Of a DNA stretch of 64,000 bases, positions 8,122 through 17,001 are shown piece after piece. This DNA is from a virus. The notes beneath the pieces are model-generated. The model saw only the letters and a program-made list of their open reading frames with translations. It was not told the origin of the DNA and made no database searches. The stretch spans positions 1 to 64,000 of IMG/VR virus record IMGVR_UViG_3300031963_000033; one strand, written 5' to 3'. The position numbers and the translations under genes were made by a program. Numbering within the stretch: position 1 is the first letter of the stretch; each line of letters begins with the position of its first letter.

Positions 8122-10689
8122 ATGGAAGAAAACGTACTAGATTATACAATTCCTAAATTTACAGGTAAACACAAACATCCTGTAGATACTTTAAAAAAAT
8201 CACTTACATTAAAATATGTGGACGATGAATCTGGTGTAGAACAGCGCAATGATGATGATTTAATTGAAGCTGATTCTAGTACAACCCGTATGCGTCGATA
8301 TAATAAAAAAAATAGAGAAAAAGTACGTCAATATCTAAAAAAGACACAAGATGATCGTGTTGCTCGTAACAGAGACAGACGTAAAGCTGTCGCAAAACAT
8401 GGAAAAACTAAAATGAAAAATCACGATGTCCATCATCCAAACGGTCCACATAACGGTAACGCACGTTTAACTAAAAAAGATCACGGTAGAGATAAAGTTA
8501 ATGAAGTATTTCGTATGATTGTGGAAGGTGGTGCCGCTGGTCATATGGCACATCCATACGAAGATGACTCGTTGACGTTTGCCCAAGTAAAAGAAATGAT
8601 TCATCGTGGATTGGTGGGGGCATTAGACGCAGAAGCTCCCGTTACCGAAAAATTAGATGGTCAAAATATTGCATTTACTATTCGTGACGGGGAAATTCGG
8701 TTTGCTCGTAACAAAGGACAAGTTAAGAACCGTGGTCAAAATGCATTAGATGTAGCTGGTATCCGAAATATGTTTGCGGGTAGAGGCAATATTGAACGAG
8801 CTTTTACTGGAGCCGCAGAAGATTTACGAGATGCAGTTGCTAAAATGCCACCTGAACAACGTGACGCTATTTTTGGTAACGGTAGTAAGTTTATGAATGT
8901 GGAAATCATTTTTCCAGATACAAAAAACGTTATACCATACGATAAATCAGTATTGGTATTTCACGGAACTATTGAATATGACGAATCGGGGGAAGAGATT
9001 GGTCGTTCACAAGATGATGCAAAGGCCGTACACGATGCATTAGTGAAGGCAAATGCGAGTAAGCAAAAAACATTCGGTATCTCTGGTCCAAAAACCATTA
9101 CATTTAGTGATACAGATACCTCTCGCAACAAGAAAAAGATGCAAGAGTATATTCGTCGTATTCAGCGATTGCAAAATGAGTATAGATTAGATGACGATTC
9201 TACTGTTGAAGAGTACAAGCGTGAATGGTGGGGTCGTGAAATTGATGCAATGGGGTGGGATTTAACCGATGAACAGCGAGAAGGATTAATTGGTCGTTGG
9301 GCAATGGGTATCAAGAAGTTTGGCCCAAAAGATATTGAAGATAAAGAACTGAAAAAGAAAGTCAAAGAATTTGAAAGTGAACACGTTCCAAGTCTCCAAC
9401 GTAAGGCAGCACAACCATTAGAACGTACCTTCTTGCAAGTAGGTACGGATGCAATGCGTCGAGTCACGGACTTCTTGGGTTCTAATAATCCACAACTAGC
9501 TGCTCAATTAAAGAAAGAAGTGTTAGATACTATCCGAGAACTTCAAAACACCGATGACCAGAACAAATTAGCTAAACTTCAACAGCAAGTAGAACGACTA
9601 CAGGCGTTAGGGGTAGATAACATCGTTCCATCAGAAGGTATGGTGTTCGTCTATAACGGTAAACCTTATAAGTTTACAGGCACATTTGCCCCAGTTAACC
9701 AAATTTTAGGCACCTTGAAGTTTGCTGCTGGAAAAGCCGAAATAGTCGAACCAGCAGAATCACCAGAAAAGGCAGCAGAACGTAAAGCATCTCCTGCGGC
9801 ACAACCAACTGTAGCAAATAAAACACAAGCACGAGGACCAAAACGTACTGTAGCTATCTTTGCTGGACGATTCCAACCATTTCACGCTGGACATTATAGT
9901 GTTTATGAGGCATTGGTAAAGAAATTTGGTAAGGACAACGTATATATTGCCTCATCAGATGTTACAGACCCAGTTCGTTCTCCGTTTGGGTTTGACGAAA
10001 AACACAAAATTATCACAACAATGTTTGATGTTCCAGAAGATCACGTAGTTCAAGTAGCAAATCCATATGCTCCAACGGAAGTATTAGAAAAATTACCACC
10101 GAACACAACTTACGTTACCGCTGTCAGTCAGAAGGATGCAGAACGATTGGGTTCAAAAGGTAAATACTTTAGACCATATGAAGATGGAAAATCAACAGAA
10201 GGGTTTGCTGACCGTGGGTACTTTATTGTAGCACCAGAATTTCAATTGTCAGTAGATGGTAAGAACATTAGTGGTACTCAACTTCGCCAAGTAATGGGCG
10301 ACCCGAGAATTACTGAACGGGCTAAAAAGGAAATCTTTACAAAAGTATATGGTAGATTTAATCCTGAAATATTTAAGAAAATTGTCAAAACAACGACGGA
10401 ATCGGAAGAGGCTCGTCAATTAACTGCACAATATGGTGATAGTGGTAAGAAAAGAAAAGCTAAAAAGGTAGCTAAAAAGACAACACCAAAAAAGACGGCA
10501 CCAAAGAAACCAGATGCACAGCAAATGCAAAGCGCTCGAGATGTGTTACGTCAACGCATAAAAAATCCAAAGACCGGTCGTGAAATTTATGTTGCAACCG
10601 CATTAGGATATGATCTAACTGACCCAATGCGTAAACAAGCAGAAAAATTGGTTCGTCAAGCAATCGCAAGAAGTAAAAAGAAAAAGTAA
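8122..10689 (+). CDS. Fusion of ligase-like and NMNAT-like nucleotidyltransferase domains
   Basis: This 855-aa protein has at least three parts. Residues 60-120 are very basic, with a DVHHPNG string. Residues 165-520 resemble the covalent nucleotidyltransferase superfamily of RNA/DNA ligases: motif I EKLDG with candidate lysine K177, a motif III-like VEIIF near 261, motif IV EGMVF at 505 and motif V YKF at 516-518. Residues 575-745 carry a cytidylyltransferase/NMNAT-like fold: GRFQPFHAGH at 582-591 and ISGTQLR near 715. A C-terminal segment (about 800-855) resembles the C-terminus of the 24476 protein (NPxTGxxIxVxTAL). RNA or nucleotide repair, or NAD metabolism, is possible; substrates cannot be read from sequence. 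The spacing between motifs I and IV is unusually long. Confidence 0.7.
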   Translation: MEENVLDYTIPKFTGKHKHPVDTLKKSLTLKYVDDESGVEQRNDDDLIEADSSTTRMRRYNKKNREKVRQYLKKTQDDRVARNRDRRKAVAKHGKTKMKNHDVHHPNGPHNGNARLTKKDHGRDKVNEVFRMIVEGGAAGHMAHPYEDDSLTFAQVKEMIHRGLVGALDAEAPVTEKLDGQNIAFTIRDGEIRFARNKGQVKNRGQNALDVAGIRNMFAGRGNIERAFTGAAEDLRDAVAKMPPEQRDAIFGNGSKFMNVEIIFPDTKNVIPYDKSVLVFHGTIEYDESGEEIGRSQDDAKAVHDALVKANASKQKTFGISGPKTITFSDTDTSRNKKKMQEYIRRIQRLQNEYRLDDDSTVEEYKREWWGREIDAMGWDLTDEQREGLIGRWAMGIKKFGPKDIEDKELKKKVKEFESEHVPSLQRKAAQPLERTFLQVGTDAMRRVTDFLGSNNPQLAAQLKKEVLDTIRELQNTDDQNKLAKLQQQVERLQALGVDNIVPSEGMVFVYNGKPYKFTGTFAPVNQILGTLKFAAGKAEIVEPAESPEKAAERKASPAAQPTVANKTQARGPKRTVAIFAGRFQPFHAGHYSVYEALVKKFGKDNVYIASSDVTDPVRSPFGFDEKHKIITTMFDVPEDHVVQVANPYAPTEVLEKLPPNTTYVTAVSQKDAERLGSKGKYFRPYEDGKSTEGFADRGYFIVAPEFQLSVDGKNISGTQLRQVMGDPRITERAKKEIFTKVYGRFNPEIFKKIVKTTTESEEARQLTAQYGDSGKKRKAKKVAKKTTPKKTAPKKPDAQQMQSARDVLRQRIKNPKTGREIYVATALGYDLTDPMRKQAEKLVRQAIARSKKKK

Positions 10690-10737
10690 GATAAATTTAT
10701 AGACTATGTATATTAGTACTCTCGAAATGAGGTGGTT

Positions 10738-11334
10738 ATGAATCACGACGCAATAAATGATGTTCGAAGAAAAATAAATGAAGTTATGAAAAAAAACGAT
10801 GAACGCATTGTTGTCGGGTGGCGACCTGAATTAGAAGAAAAACATCAAGAGGGTGATGTTTGGGAAGCCCGTGACGGTACAAAATGGACAATGAAAAATG
10901 GTATTAAACAGAAGGTTACAAAACTAGATGCTGCAAAAACTCCGTGGTGGTGTCCAAAATGTAGTAAAGCACTTAATCATCGTTTAGATGTTAAATTTTG
11001 GCGCATTCGTGGACACTGTTTTGACTGTAATATTAAAGAAGAAATGGAAATTCGTAAACAAGGTAAATGGGAAGAATACGAACAGTCCTTAATGCGAGCT
11101 AATTTTATAGCAGAAATGAAAGACACATTGCAAAGATTAGAACACATCAAAGAAAATCTTTCTGCTCCAGAGGTTATGCATTTTGATGACCACGAAAAGA
11201 AAGTATTGATGGTGGAAAAGTGGGACGTTGATTTAAATAAAATACGTTCTGATTTAGAACAAGATATTACAATTCTCAAAAAGAGTATTGAAAAAGCTGA
11301 AGCCGGAGATTTCACCGATGAAGATATTAAATGA
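10738..11334 (+). CDS. Small zinc-ribbon protein
   Basis: Starting at ATG 10738, which has AGGTGG just upstream (the frame is open from GTG 10732), the product has 198 residues. A four-Cys zinc ribbon is clear: C72-x2-C75 and C94-x2-C97, flanked by Trp and basic residues. After it comes a long charged helical region. It lies two genes before the terminase large subunit. No small terminase is otherwise evident in this window, so a DNA-binding packaging partner is conceivable, but I have no family match and make no functional claim. Its 3' end overlaps the next gene by 17 bp. Confidence 0.7.
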   Translation: MNHDAINDVRRKINEVMKKNDERIVVGWRPELEEKHQEGDVWEARDGTKWTMKNGIKQKVTKLDAAKTPWWCPKCSKALNHRLDVKFWRIRGHCFDCNIKEEMEIRKQGKWEEYEQSLMRANFIAEMKDTLQRLEHIKENLSAPEVMHFDDHEKKVLMVEKWDVDLNKIRSDLEQDITILKKSIEKAEAGDFTDEDIK

Positions 11335-12001
11335 AGTAATTAAATTTGGTAAAGCGTTTGGTCAATTAACACAAATAAGCCAAATTGCTGTCGCCGTGAT
11401 TTTAATAGTTGTTGCATTTTCTGTTGGTAATTGTAATGGTAAAACTGAACTGGATTCATTTTTAGTAGAATACAAAACGCTACAAGAAAATGCAAAAAAG
11501 ACAACAGTATATGCGGACTCACTACAACGTGAAGTCACACAGCTAGTAGATAGTGCAAAACGTCAAGATGATAAGATTAAAAAATTAACTATTAGTATTT
11601 CGTTTAGAGAACAACAAAAAGTAGCACAAGTTCGACAACTTGCTCAACTTGAAAACAGAATTGAAGCGGCTAAGGCAGATTCTAACCTAATAGTCGTTGT
11701 TGCCACACAAGATACCGTAATTACAAATTTAAAAGAACAAGTAGTAACTACGGAAGCAATTGTTGATGACCAAAAACAAGTTATTCAGGCTCAGTCAACT
11801 CAAGTATTGGCGTTAAATCAAGCGTTAACATTATCGACGATGCGGGGAGACAGCCTGCAGACCGTTTTATCATCTTTACCAAAAGCTCCTTCTAACCCTA
11901 ATAAGTTTTTCTTTGGATTAATACCAAAGCCAAGTAGAACTGTTGTCGGTGTTGTGGCACTTGCGGCTGGAGTTGTTGTAGGGAGTCAACTAGGACGGTA
12001 A
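11318..12001 (+). CDS. Membrane-anchored coiled-coil protein
   Basis: I chose ATG 11318, preceded by a GGAG, over an upstream TTG in the same frame. The 227-aa product has one hydrophobic segment at about residues 20-37, a long Gln/Lys/Glu-rich coiled coil at about 45-185 and a second hydrophobic Gly/Val/Ala stretch at the extreme C-terminus (about 207-225). A membrane anchor plus periplasmic coiled coil resembles inner-membrane spanins such as Rz, but the second C-terminal segment is atypical and no endolysin is adjacent. It overlaps the zinc-ribbon gene and ends 1 bp before the terminase start. Lysis or cell-envelope role is a guess. Confidence 0.65.
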   Translation: MKILNEVIKFGKAFGQLTQISQIAVAVILIVVAFSVGNCNGKTELDSFLVEYKTLQENAKKTTVYADSLQREVTQLVDSAKRQDDKIKKLTISISFREQQKVAQVRQLAQLENRIEAAKADSNLIVVVATQDTVITNLKEQVVTTEAIVDDQKQVIQAQSTQVLALNQALTLSTMRGDSLQTVLSSLPKAPSNPNKFFFGLIPKPSRTVVGVVALAAGVVVGSQLGR

Positions 12002-12002
12002 A

Positions 12003-13583
12003 ATGACACAACCAAATATAAAAGATATTATTAAAGCAGAGTTTAAAAAGTGTGCGGCGAGTCCAGAATACTTTTTAAAGAAATACTCATTTATTCAACA
12101 CCCGATTCGCGGTCGGGTGTTGTTTGATTTATACACATACCAATTAAACGCGATGCAGGATTTTGAAGAAAATCGATATAATATTGTTCTTAAGGGACGC
12201 CAGCTCGGATTTTCTACATTGGTTGCAGGATATGCATTGTGGTTAATGTTATTTCATAAAGATAAAAACGTATTAGTTATCGCAACAAAACAAGATACTG
12301 CAAAAAACTTGGTAACAAAGGTAAGATTTATGCATGCCAATCTTCCCGTTTGGTTACGAGGAAGTATGGTAGAAGATAATAAGTTATCGATGAGATTTGC
12401 AAATGGATCGCAAATTAAAGCTGTAGCAAGTAGTAAAGATGCTGGTCGTTCTGAAGCATTGTCTCTTCTTATTCTTGACGAGTGTGCGTTTATCGATAAC
12501 GCGGAAATTATCTGGACCGCAGCATCCAGTACGTTATCAACTGGTGGTAAAGCTATATTAATTTCTACTCCAAATGGTGTCGGTAACTTCTTCCACAAGA
12601 TGTGGCAACAAGCAGAAGCAAAAACAAATGAATTTAATACAATATTATTAGATTGGAGAGTTCATCCAGAACGAGATCAGGCATGGAGAGATAGACAGAC
12701 TGAAATTTTAGGTGAGATGCAAGCGGCACAAGAACACGATGCATCCTTCATATTTTCAGGTAACACAGTCGTCAGTCCAGATATAATTGAATTCTATAAA
12801 AGAACACATATCAAAGAACCAATATCAAAGCAGGGATTTGATAACAACCTATGGGTATGGGAGTATCCTATTCCAGGAAAGACGTATATCGTCGCTGCGG
12901 ACGTTGCACGTGGTGATGGCGAAGACTTTTCTACATTTCATGTTATTGACGCAGAACGATCTTTACAGGTAGCAGAATATAAAGGTAAATTATCTACAAA
13001 AGAATTTGGTAATTTGATGATGTCTATCGCTACACAATATAATGACGCTTTATTAATACCTGATAATTCATCGATTGGATGGGCGGCAATTCAACAAGTA
13101 ATTGACAGAGGATACCGAAATCTATTCTATATGTCAGCAGATATGCATTATGTAGATGTTGAACATCAAATTACTGACAAAAAATTTGTTACTGAACGAA
13201 ATATGAAACCTGGATTTGTTGTTTCATCTCGAACGCGTCCGTTGATTATCGCTAAAATTGAAGAATATATGCGAGAAAATGCCATCACAGTCCAATCTGT
13301 AAGAACTATAACTGAATTTGAAACTTTTATTTGGAAAAATGGTAGAGCAGAGGCATTGCAAGGATATAATGATGACTTAATATTTGCATTAGGAATTGGT
13401 TTGTGGGTACGAGATACGGCACTACGATTGCGTCAACAAGGAATTGAATTAACAAAATTATCGTTAGAACGCACTGCGTATACAACTATGCCTTTTGCAC
13501 TAAACGGAAATCAAGTAAAGAACCCATACCAGATGCAAATCGGGGATCGACAAACAGAAGATATTACTTGGTTACTTGGATAA
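12003..13583 (+). CDS. Terminase large subunit (gp17-like)
   Basis: The ATPase-nuclease motor that packages DNA into the prohead. The 526-aa protein has a Walker A-like KGRQLGFST at 64-72, the same R-Q-L-G form as T4 gp17, Walker B LLILDE ending at 160, and the coupling motif ISTPNG near 183. The C-terminal RNase H-like nuclease shows Asp300 in AADVARGDG, Asp354 in IPDNSS and Asp457/458 in GYNDD. Length and motif order match the family. It begins 1 bp after the membrane coiled-coil gene and is followed by a 60-bp gap with a candidate late promoter. Confidence 0.96.
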   Translation: MTQPNIKDIIKAEFKKCAASPEYFLKKYSFIQHPIRGRVLFDLYTYQLNAMQDFEENRYNIVLKGRQLGFSTLVAGYALWLMLFHKDKNVLVIATKQDTAKNLVTKVRFMHANLPVWLRGSMVEDNKLSMRFANGSQIKAVASSKDAGRSEALSLLILDECAFIDNAEIIWTAASSTLSTGGKAILISTPNGVGNFFHKMWQQAEAKTNEFNTILLDWRVHPERDQAWRDRQTEILGEMQAAQEHDASFIFSGNTVVSPDIIEFYKRTHIKEPISKQGFDNNLWVWEYPIPGKTYIVAADVARGDGEDFSTFHVIDAERSLQVAEYKGKLSTKEFGNLMMSIATQYNDALLIPDNSSIGWAAIQQVIDRGYRNLFYMSADMHYVDVEHQITDKKFVTERNMKPGFVVSSRTRPLIIAKIEEYMRENAITVQSVRTITEFETFIWKNGRAEALQGYNDDLIFALGIGLWVRDTALRLRQQGIELTKLSLERTAYTTMPFALNGNQVKNPYQMQIGDRQTEDITWLLG

Positions 13584-13610
13584 ATCCATAGATAATACAA
13601 TTTTTCCTTA

Positions 13611-13618
13611 TATTTATA
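13611..13618 (+). promoter_or_regulatory. Candidate late promoter core TATTTATA
   Basis: Exact TATTTATA in the 60-bp gap after the terminase gene, ending 25 bp before the ATG of the first cargo gene. Same motif and spacing as at six other block starts in this window. Role inferred from recurrence and placement. Confidence 0.55.
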
Positions 13619-13643
13619 TAATGACATCGTTTTTGAGACATAT

Positions 13644-13907
13644 ATGAAACCTGATGAATTGAGAGAATTAGTTCGAACTGAATTACATAGTCTTATGAAC
13701 GTTCAAGAAAAATCGGTTCCGCAACCTTACAATAGAAACGGTGCACGGGAAATGACTAGTGCTCAAGTTAAACGTAGGGATAAAGTTGGACAAAAGATGT
13801 TAGACAATCCCGGCGCAGTTAAATACTTTAAAAAAGAATTTGGCGACGAGTGGGAAGATTATTTGTGGGCAACAGCAACCAATATCGCCATCGATGGTGG
13901 AGAGTAA
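13644..13907 (+). CDS. Small conserved phage protein, possible head cargo
   Basis: An 87-aa protein of unknown function. It begins with a short amphipathic helix (MKPDELRELVRTELHSLM) of the type seen on several neighbours. A basic middle region (QVKRRDKVGQKML) and an acidic, Trp-containing end (GDEWEDYLWATATN) follow. It is the first gene after the TATTTATA motif and leads the small-gene block between terminase and portal. Packaging in the head is inferred from location and the shared N-terminal style, not from homology. Confidence 0.65.
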   Translation: MKPDELRELVRTELHSLMNVQEKSVPQPYNRNGAREMTSAQVKRRDKVGQKMLDNPGAVKYFKKEFGDEWEDYLWATATNIAIDGGE

Positions 13908-13909
13908 TT

Positions 13910-14440
13910 ATGATTCGTTTAACGGGATTAGTAAATTTAAGACCAGTTGTGACTTTAAAAGGGTCTGCATTAGAAGAAGCAGAACTTACTGATAAGCAAA
14001 AACAACTTGATGTTGATAAAGATGGTAAGATTGAAGGTGATGATCTTGCAAAACTTCGTGCTAAAAATGAAACTCACGGAGGTGATCACGAAGTATCAAT
14101 GGCACAAGGATTATTAGACGATATTATTCGTAGTGCAACTGAACTCAAGGCAAAGATGGGCGCGGGGGAAAAGGATATTCCAGCGTGGATTCAAGACCAC
14201 ATTTCTCAAGCACAAAATTTTATTAATCAAGCATCTACTAACTATCATGAATATAATACACCTATGGAAAATATGCCGTGTGAGGGTGAAGGTTGTATGG
14301 ATGCACCAGTAACCGAAAAAGCACCAGAGGGATGGGAAGGTACGGTTAAAGCAATGAAAGACGAACCTGGTATTGATAATCCGTGGGCATTAGCACATTG
14401 GATGAAGAACAAGGGATATAAATCACACAAAGGACAATAA
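13910..14440 (+). CDS. EF-hand-containing small protein
   Basis: The ATG at 13910 lies 2 bp after the previous stop; an upstream in-frame start would overlap that gene by 58 bp, so I use 13910. The 176-aa product has an EF-hand or dockerin-type calcium loop DVDKDGKIEGDDL at 34-46. Residues 60-125 form a helical region with the phage-protein pattern HEVSMAQGLLDDII...IPAWIQDHIS. Two Cys occur in PCEGEGC. Its start MIRLTGL resembles MISLTDIL and MIRLKDIL of two other genes in this block. A calcium-binding virion component is plausible; function is unknown. Confidence 0.7.
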   Translation: MIRLTGLVNLRPVVTLKGSALEEAELTDKQKQLDVDKDGKIEGDDLAKLRAKNETHGGDHEVSMAQGLLDDIIRSATELKAKMGAGEKDIPAWIQDHISQAQNFINQASTNYHEYNTPMENMPCEGEGCMDAPVTEKAPEGWEGTVKAMKDEPGIDNPWALAHWMKNKGYKSHKGQ

Positions 14441-14441
14441 A

Positions 14442-16085
14442 ATGAATAACGCGTTTGATTTTAAAAAATTTGAAAAACGCTTATTAGAAGCTTTACAACG
14501 AAACGAGAAATTTATTAAAATTCTCGAAGAGCAAGAATCTGCTGCTGACCAAGCTAAAAAAATGGGTTTAAAAAGTATGGGATTCGGTCGTTGGGGTAAG
14601 GACGATAAAGTAACTCACAAAACCACAGATGGTAAACTCGAACCAGTAAAACAAGATGATGAGAAAGAAAAAGAAGCTCCATCTGGTGAGAAAAAACCAC
14701 AAGATAATCAACCTAAAAAAGACACAGCCGCAGGTGAAACTAAACCAGAACAACCTAAAGAAGAACCAGACCCAGCTAAAGACAAAGCACAACAAGCAAT
14801 GCCTAAAGCAAAATTGTCAGGTCGTCCATTAAGTAAAGTCCCATCAGAACAACTCCAGCAAGTTGCTACTCGTATTGATGATTTAGCAAAGATGGGCGAA
14901 GAAGCTAAAGCAAAGGGAGAAAAAGCACCAAACTTTAATTTGTGTCAAGTTGCCATTCCCGGCACTAACCTATTCTGTGGTGATAATAAAGGTATTCCTC
15001 GTGCCGAAATGCCTCAATTTAAAGGTACACCACGCGCGGGATCTCCAGCAGATAAACTTCCTAAAGATAAAGATGGAGAAGTAGATACCGAAGAATTCTT
15101 TAAGCAAATGTTGGAAAAGGATGGCATCAAGGTATCAGAACCAACCACCGTTCCACCTGACCGATTAAAGGCAACGCAATCTGAATTGGTTGGTGTGAAG
15201 GTAGCAGGTATGAGTAAGGTATTAGCAGATAAGAACCATCCTGCATATGGAAAGATTACCGCACCAATCTATGTCAGTCGTGATGGGTATGTATTAGACG
15301 GACATCATCGTTGGGCGGCAGTAGTTGCACACAACGCATCTAATCCAAACGATCAAATTGAAATGCAAGTTCGTGTTATTGATGATGATATTGAACCTTT
15401 AGTACAAAAATCTAATAAATTTGCAGAAGATATTGGTATTCGTGCTAAAGCAGCAGATACGGGATCGGCCGGTGATGGTAAATCTGCAGAAACTCCAAAA
15501 GAAGAACCAAAGAAAAAAGGATTTACTCGACGTATGTTGGATACGGTTAAATCGTGGGGTAAGAAGCAAAAAGAAGAAGCCAAAGCATTCTTTGAAGAAG
15601 AACTACACAAAGGTAAGACACCAGAACGCCGTTCTCTAGTTGAAAAAGTTCGTGATAAAGCAAAAGGTGCATGGAAAGATATTAAACACGAATTAAAACA
15701 TGAAAAAGCAGTATTTCGTGATGCCGGTCGTGGACTTCGTGGATTCTTCCGTGGTAAAGGACCAAATGAACGTGAAAAGAAAGCAATGCAATCTGTTGCA
15801 ACAAAAGTAGTTATGACTGCTGTAGTTGCTACGGGTCTTGGAGCTGCAGCAGGTGGTGCGGCCGCACTTGGTAAGGCAGTCTTAATTGAATTTATTCCAC
15901 ACGTTGTTGGTGAAAGTATCTTAAAGGGAGCAGGACGTGCGGCATTGTTCGCTGGTCCAGAAGATCAAACTGATGACGCAATGATGGAAAAATTTATTGA
16001 GTTAGTATTAAAAAATATGGAAGAGATGGATATCCCAGATGAAGTAATAGAAAAAGCATTTATGAATTATAAGGGAGAAGAATAA
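14442..16085 (+). CDS. FGRWG-module protein with ParB-like domain, possible ejected protein
   Basis: A 547-aa modular protein. After an N-terminal helix, residues 31-65 hold the shared module AKKMGL-x3-GFGRWG-x6-THKT-x2-GKLEPV, also found at 17466 and 22830. A low-complexity Lys/Glu/Pro linker follows. Residues 245-310 resemble a ParB/sulfiredoxin-like nuclease domain, with ITAPIYVS-x3-VLDGHHRWAA and the DGHHRW box near 286. The C-terminal third is basic, then a Gly/Ala-rich hydrophobic segment at about 451-500 could enter a membrane. Domain layout suits a head-packaged protein delivered with DNA, but this is inference. It overlaps the next gene by 1 bp. Confidence 0.7.
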   Translation: MNNAFDFKKFEKRLLEALQRNEKFIKILEEQESAADQAKKMGLKSMGFGRWGKDDKVTHKTTDGKLEPVKQDDEKEKEAPSGEKKPQDNQPKKDTAAGETKPEQPKEEPDPAKDKAQQAMPKAKLSGRPLSKVPSEQLQQVATRIDDLAKMGEEAKAKGEKAPNFNLCQVAIPGTNLFCGDNKGIPRAEMPQFKGTPRAGSPADKLPKDKDGEVDTEEFFKQMLEKDGIKVSEPTTVPPDRLKATQSELVGVKVAGMSKVLADKNHPAYGKITAPIYVSRDGYVLDGHHRWAAVVAHNASNPNDQIEMQVRVIDDDIEPLVQKSNKFAEDIGIRAKAADTGSAGDGKSAETPKEEPKKKGFTRRMLDTVKSWGKKQKEEAKAFFEEELHKGKTPERRSLVEKVRDKAKGAWKDIKHELKHEKAVFRDAGRGLRGFFRGKGPNEREKKAMQSVATKVVMTAVVATGLGAAAGGAAALGKAVLIEFIPHVVGESILKGAGRAALFAGPEDQTDDAMMEKFIELVLKNMEEMDIPDEVIEKAFMNYKGEE

Positions 16086-16450
16086 TGGAAGAGATTGCAA
16101 AGTTTATCGCAACGTTGATGGCAAGTCGTAATCAAGCACATATATTTCATTTACAGACTACATCATTTGCCGCACATAAAGCATTAGATGATTATTATTC
16201 TGGAATAGTTGATCTTATTGATTCGTATGCGGAAATGGCACAAGGTCGTTATGGAATTATTACGGGATATTCTGCAACAAATATGGCATTGATTGAAGAT
16301 GGTAACTTTCTTAAGTACTTTATGGGATTACAGAAGTTTGTAGACAATATTCGTCAAACTTTACCACAAGACGGGGAACTCAACAATACTGTTGATGAAA
16401 TTTCTGGTTTAATTTCATCTACCGTGTACAAGTTGAAGTTTTTAAAATAA
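16085..16450 (+). CDS. Ferritin/Dps-like four-helix protein
   Basis: A 121-aa, nearly all-helical protein. Residues 18-55 contain HIFHLQTTSFAAHKALDDYY...IVDLIDSYAE, the pattern of a phage family with a Dps/ferritin-like helical bundle. His and Asp/Glu positions could bind a metal. Start and stop codons overlap both neighbours (TAATG), so it is translated within the same transcript. It may be a small structural or DNA-protective bundle; iron binding is not established for this family. The call rests on pattern recognition without a search. Confidence 0.55.
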   Translation: MEEIAKFIATLMASRNQAHIFHLQTTSFAAHKALDDYYSGIVDLIDSYAEMAQGRYGIITGYSATNMALIEDGNFLKYFMGLQKFVDNIRQTLPQDGELNNTVDEISGLISSTVYKLKFLK

Positions 16451-16680
16451 TGGAATACAAAGATTTTTATCGTGATATATTAAACGAAAATTTACAACTT
16501 GCTGAAGAAGTGTTTAATTTACTAGAAAAAAACACGCCTACGGACCCCGATAAATGGTCAAAAGCAAAAGCAGCTGCACGTGCTAAATTTGATGTATATC
16601 CATCTGCATATGCTAACTTATGGGCAGCAAAGAAATATAAGAGTATGGGTGGTGGGTGGAAGAAGGGTAAAAATGATTAG
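16450..16680 (+). CDS. Small basic protein of a widespread phage family
   Basis: A 76-aa protein with an N-terminal acidic helix (MEYKDFYRDILNENLQ) and a conserved-looking C-terminal half, DPDKWSKAKAAARAKF followed by VYPSAYANLWAAKKYK and a Gly/Lys-rich end. I recognise the K-A-K-A-x-A-R-x-K-F-x-V-Y-P-S-A-Y-A pattern as a small domain common in phages and large viruses, of unknown function. The protein is basic and could bind nucleic acid. It overlaps the preceding gene by 1 bp and the next by 8 bp. Confidence 0.75.
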   Translation: MEYKDFYRDILNENLQLAEEVFNLLEKNTPTDPDKWSKAKAAARAKFDVYPSAYANLWAAKKYKSMGGGWKKGKND

Positions 16681-16999
16681 TCTTACTGATATTTTAGAAG
16701 AAGTTGTTGACCAACTTGACGAAAAATACAAGACCAAAGGTAGTCTTGGTAAATGGCTTCGTCAAAAATGGGTAGACATTTCTCGTAAAAATAAAGACGG
16801 AAAACATCCACCATGTGGTGATTCAGCAGGTAAGAAAGAACGAAAAGGTGGATCAGCAAAGTATCCAAAGTGTAGACCGGCTCGTTCTGCGGCAGCAATG
16901 ACCAAAGGTGAAAAACGATCGGCAGTTACTAGAAAACGAAAAGCAAAAAATACCGGTGGAAAACCAAAGATGGTATCAACATTTAAGAAGGAAGATTAA
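16673..16999 (+). CDS. Small basic Cys-containing protein of a widespread phage family
   Basis: I start it at ATG 16673 (108 aa), because the longer frame would sit inside the previous gene. It begins MISLTDILEEV, the recurring N-terminal motif of this block. Residues 20-100 match a small conserved domain: GKWLRQKWVDISRK, HPPCG, KYPKCRPA and a Lys/Arg-rich tail. Two Cys in PPCG and YPKC could bind zinc. The domain is common next to the preceding family in phage and giant-virus genomes, so the pair may act together. Biochemical function is unknown. Confidence 0.75.
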   Translation: MISLTDILEEVVDQLDEKYKTKGSLGKWLRQKWVDISRKNKDGKHPPCGDSAGKKERKGGSAKYPKCRPARSAAAMTKGEKRSAVTRKRKAKNTGGKPKMVSTFKKED

Positions 17000-17001
17000 C
17001 T

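Noticed and set aside
13850-13909. Longer start for the EF-hand protein overlapping its upstream neighbour
   Set aside because: A 58-bp overlap is out of keeping with 0-17 bp overlaps elsewhere, and ATG 13910 follows the stop by 2 bp.
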